Positions 5,137 through 6,403 of a stretch of 6,403 bases of DNA are shown here, one piece after another. Made by a program: the position numbers and the translations under genes. Source of the DNA: Gemmataceae bacterium (GTDB lineage Bacteria > Planctomycetota > Planctomycetia > Gemmatales > Gemmataceae); contig CANLGS010000261.1 of assembly GCA_947490035.1 (NCBI GenBank), forward strand, positions 1-6,403. The letters are read 5' to 3'. Position 1 is the stretch's first letter, and every line of letters begins with the position of its first letter. The notes below the pieces were generated by a model. That model ran no database searches and was not told the origin of the DNA. It saw only the letters and a list, made by a program, of their open reading frames with translations.

Positions 5137-6042
5137 ATGACCACCGACGAGAAGCTCGCCGCGATCTTGGCCGCGGTGCAAACCGATCCGGGCAACCGCG
5201 GTCTCGCCCGCGACCCTGACGACAACCTGTTCACCGCGACTGCGGGCGACTTCGCTGCCGCGTGCCGAAGTATCACGGAACACCGAAGTCCCATCGTGGC
5301 TCTCACGACTGGGTTCTACATCTCTTCCGCAACACCACCGGCATTTGAAACCGATGGGCCATTGGGCGTTATATTCCTCCAACGCGCGCTACTCGGCTGC
5401 CACATTCACACGCTCACCTACGTGCGAGGCGAGGTCGCCCAAAGTCTCGTAGCTGCTCGCGAGATGTGCGACCTGCCGGTTGTGGACGTAGGGCCAGAAG
5501 GCTGGTCGCATCACGTCGTAATCGAATGCAGCGGCCCCGGCGCAGGCGGTCGGCACTACTCCATGCGCGGCAAAGACATCACCGAGGATCAGAACGCTGA
5601 ACTCGCGATTAGGTTCAAACCCCTCAAAAGGAAAAGGTCGAAATCCATCGATCTTGGCACCATTAGGTCATCTCTCACCATCGGCATCGGTGACGGCGGG
5701 AACGAGATCGGCATGGGGAAGATTCCGCACGAGACCATCGTGAAGAACATCCCCAACGGCGACCTCATTCATTGCCGCGTGCCGACGGATCACCTGATCG
5801 TTGTCGGCGTGAGCAACTGGGGTGCGTACGCGCTCGCCGCCGGCGTGTATGTGCTTCGCGGGGTGAAGCCGCCCGCCGACCTGTTCGACCCGGACCGCGA
5901 GCGCGAGATTTTGGAAGTCATGGTGCGCGAAGGGCCGCTCGTAGACGGCGTGACCGGCCAACAGACCGCCACCGTGGACGGGCTGACGTGGGACGAGTAC
6001 GCGAAGCCGCTCGTCCGCATTCGCGAAATACTGGAGTCGTGA
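5137..6042 (+). CDS. DUF4392 / GLUCM_C protein, C-terminal-type half of D-glutamate cyclase
   Basis: A 301-residue cytoplasmic protein carrying the signature of the family once called DUF4392. In mammals this is the C-terminal part of D-glutamate cyclase (DGLUCY), which converts D-glutamate to 5-oxo-D-proline. The hallmark is [15 protein letters not shown] at 181-195. Supporting segments are [23 protein letters not shown] (55-77), the SMRGKDIT segment (142-149), [17 protein letters not shown] (219-235) and [19 protein letters not shown] (270-288). The next gene encodes the N-terminal-type half and overlaps by one base, which strongly supports joint function. Residues 158-172 ([15 protein letters not shown]) are unusually basic and use AGG codons rare in neighbouring genes, a possible local insertion or divergence. 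The start at 5137 has only a weak AGG 7 nt before it. A longer in-frame reading back to 4459 crosses the pseudouridine synthase out of frame and is rejected. Confidence 0.9.
   Translation: MTTDEKLAAILAAVQTDPGNRGLARDPDDNLFTATAGDFAAACRSITEHRSPIVALTTGFYISSATPPAFETDGPLGVIFLQRALLGCHIHTLTYVRGEVAQSLVAAREMCDLPVVDVGPEGWSHHVVIECSGPGAGGRHYSMRGKDITEDQNAELAIRFKPLKRKRSKSIDLGTIRSSLTIGIGDGGNEIGMGKIPHETIVKNIPNGDLIHCRVPTDHLIVVGVSNWGAYALAAGVYVLRGVKPPADLFDPDREREILEVMVREGPLVDGVTGQQTATVDGLTWDEYAKPLVRIREILES
6033..6036 (+). promoter_or_regulatory. Ribosome binding site of the DUF1445 gene inside the preceding gene
   Basis: GGAG near the end of the DUF4392 reading frame, 5 nt before the ATG at 6042. It fixes the start and supports coupled translation at the TGATG junction. 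Confidence 0.6.
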
Positions 6043-6403
6043 TGCCTGACCTGAGCAGAGCAACCGGGGCCGACGTTCGCGCCGCGTGCCGCGAAGGAAT
6101 ACTTACCGCGCCGACACCGGGCCTCGCACTGGGATACGTTCAGGCGAACCTCGTAATTCTGCCGCGCGACTGGGCGTTCGACTTCCTGCTGTTCTGCCAG
6201 CGAAACCCGAAGCCGTGCCCGCTCCTCGACGTGACCGAACCCGGCGACACGGAAGCAAAACTGGTAGCACCGGGCAGCGACCTCCGCACCGACCTGCCCG
6301 CGTACCGCGTGTGGAAGAACGGCGAGCTGGTCGAGGACGTGACCGAAGTCACCCGCTTCTGGCGCGACGATCTGGTGTCGTTCGTGATCGGCTGTTCGTT
6401 CAC
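6042..6403 (+). CDS. DUF1445 protein, N-terminal-type half of D-glutamate cyclase (cut by window edge)
   Basis: The frame opens at an ATG sharing its A with the preceding stop (TGATG) and stays open for 120 codons to the edge, somewhat under half of the usual length of about 265 residues. Family hallmarks are clear: [17 protein letters not shown] (25-41), [24 protein letters not shown] (46-69), [21 protein letters not shown] (80-100) and FVIGCSF (114-120). DUF1445 is the N-terminal part of mammalian DGLUCY; bacterial copies are called putative hydro-lyases (YcsI type) and often sit near 5-oxoprolinase genes. With the upstream DUF4392 protein it probably forms a D-glutamate cyclase acting on D-glutamate from wall or protein turnover. 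That is inference from domain pairing. It lies last in the visible plus-strand group; a 5-oxoprolinase could follow outside the window. Confidence 0.93.
   Translation, partial: MPDLSRATGADVRAACREGILTAPTPGLALGYVQANLVILPRDWAFDFLLFCQRNPKPCPLLDVTEPGDTEAKLVAPGSDLRTDLPAYRVWKNGELVEDVTEVTRFWRDDLVSFVIGCSF

Overview
The window looks like a piece of a Gemmata-like planctomycete chromosome (family Gemmataceae). The strongest pointer is a protein at 410-1195 that opens with the short TIGR02996 domain (core motif DTPRLVYADFLQENGEEERAEFIR-type), which is known mainly from Gemmata and close relatives. It is followed by degenerate leucine-rich repeats. The high G+C, GC-rich third codon positions and densely packed genes fit this assignment. 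No rRNA or tRNA gene and no CRISPR array were seen.

Layout. The left half is read on the minus strand. From right to left it holds a Y1 (HUH) transposase of the IS200/REP-associated type (2496-2942), the arginine-pathway gene argC (1300-2313), the TIGR02996/LRR protein (410-1195) and the N-terminal part of a secreted protein of unknown function (1-324, running off the edge). The right half is read on the plus strand as one compact, probably co-transcribed group. It holds an amidase-signature amidase (3041-4378), an RluA-type pseudouridine synthase (4388-5110), a DUF4392/GLUCM_C protein (5137-6042) and a DUF1445 (D-glutamate cyclase N-domain) protein (6042 to the edge). The last two genes share a base (TGATG). 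They correspond to the C- and N-terminal halves of the mammalian D-glutamate cyclase DGLUCY, so they probably form a two-subunit enzyme turning D-glutamate into 5-oxo-D-proline.

The non-coding part is the most striking. All four intergenic gaps longer than 80 bp (325-409, 1196-1299, 2314-2495, 2943-3040) are occupied by hairpin-forming palindromes, and three of the four carry them as inverted pairs. Two gaps flank the Y1 transposase and contain the same core, CACAGGGC-GGAA-GCCCTGTG. A third gap, 2 kb away, has the same design with three changed base pairs, CACAGACA-GGAA-TGTCTGTG. The fourth has a different stem with a GTAA loop. All loops have the GNRA form. This resembles a REP/BIME system with its REP-associated tyrosine transposase (RAYT), here in a planctomycete. 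That the transposase acts on these hairpins is inference; the hairpins and their shared architecture are visible directly. The gaps inside the plus-strand operon (9 and 26 bp, plus one overlap) lack them.
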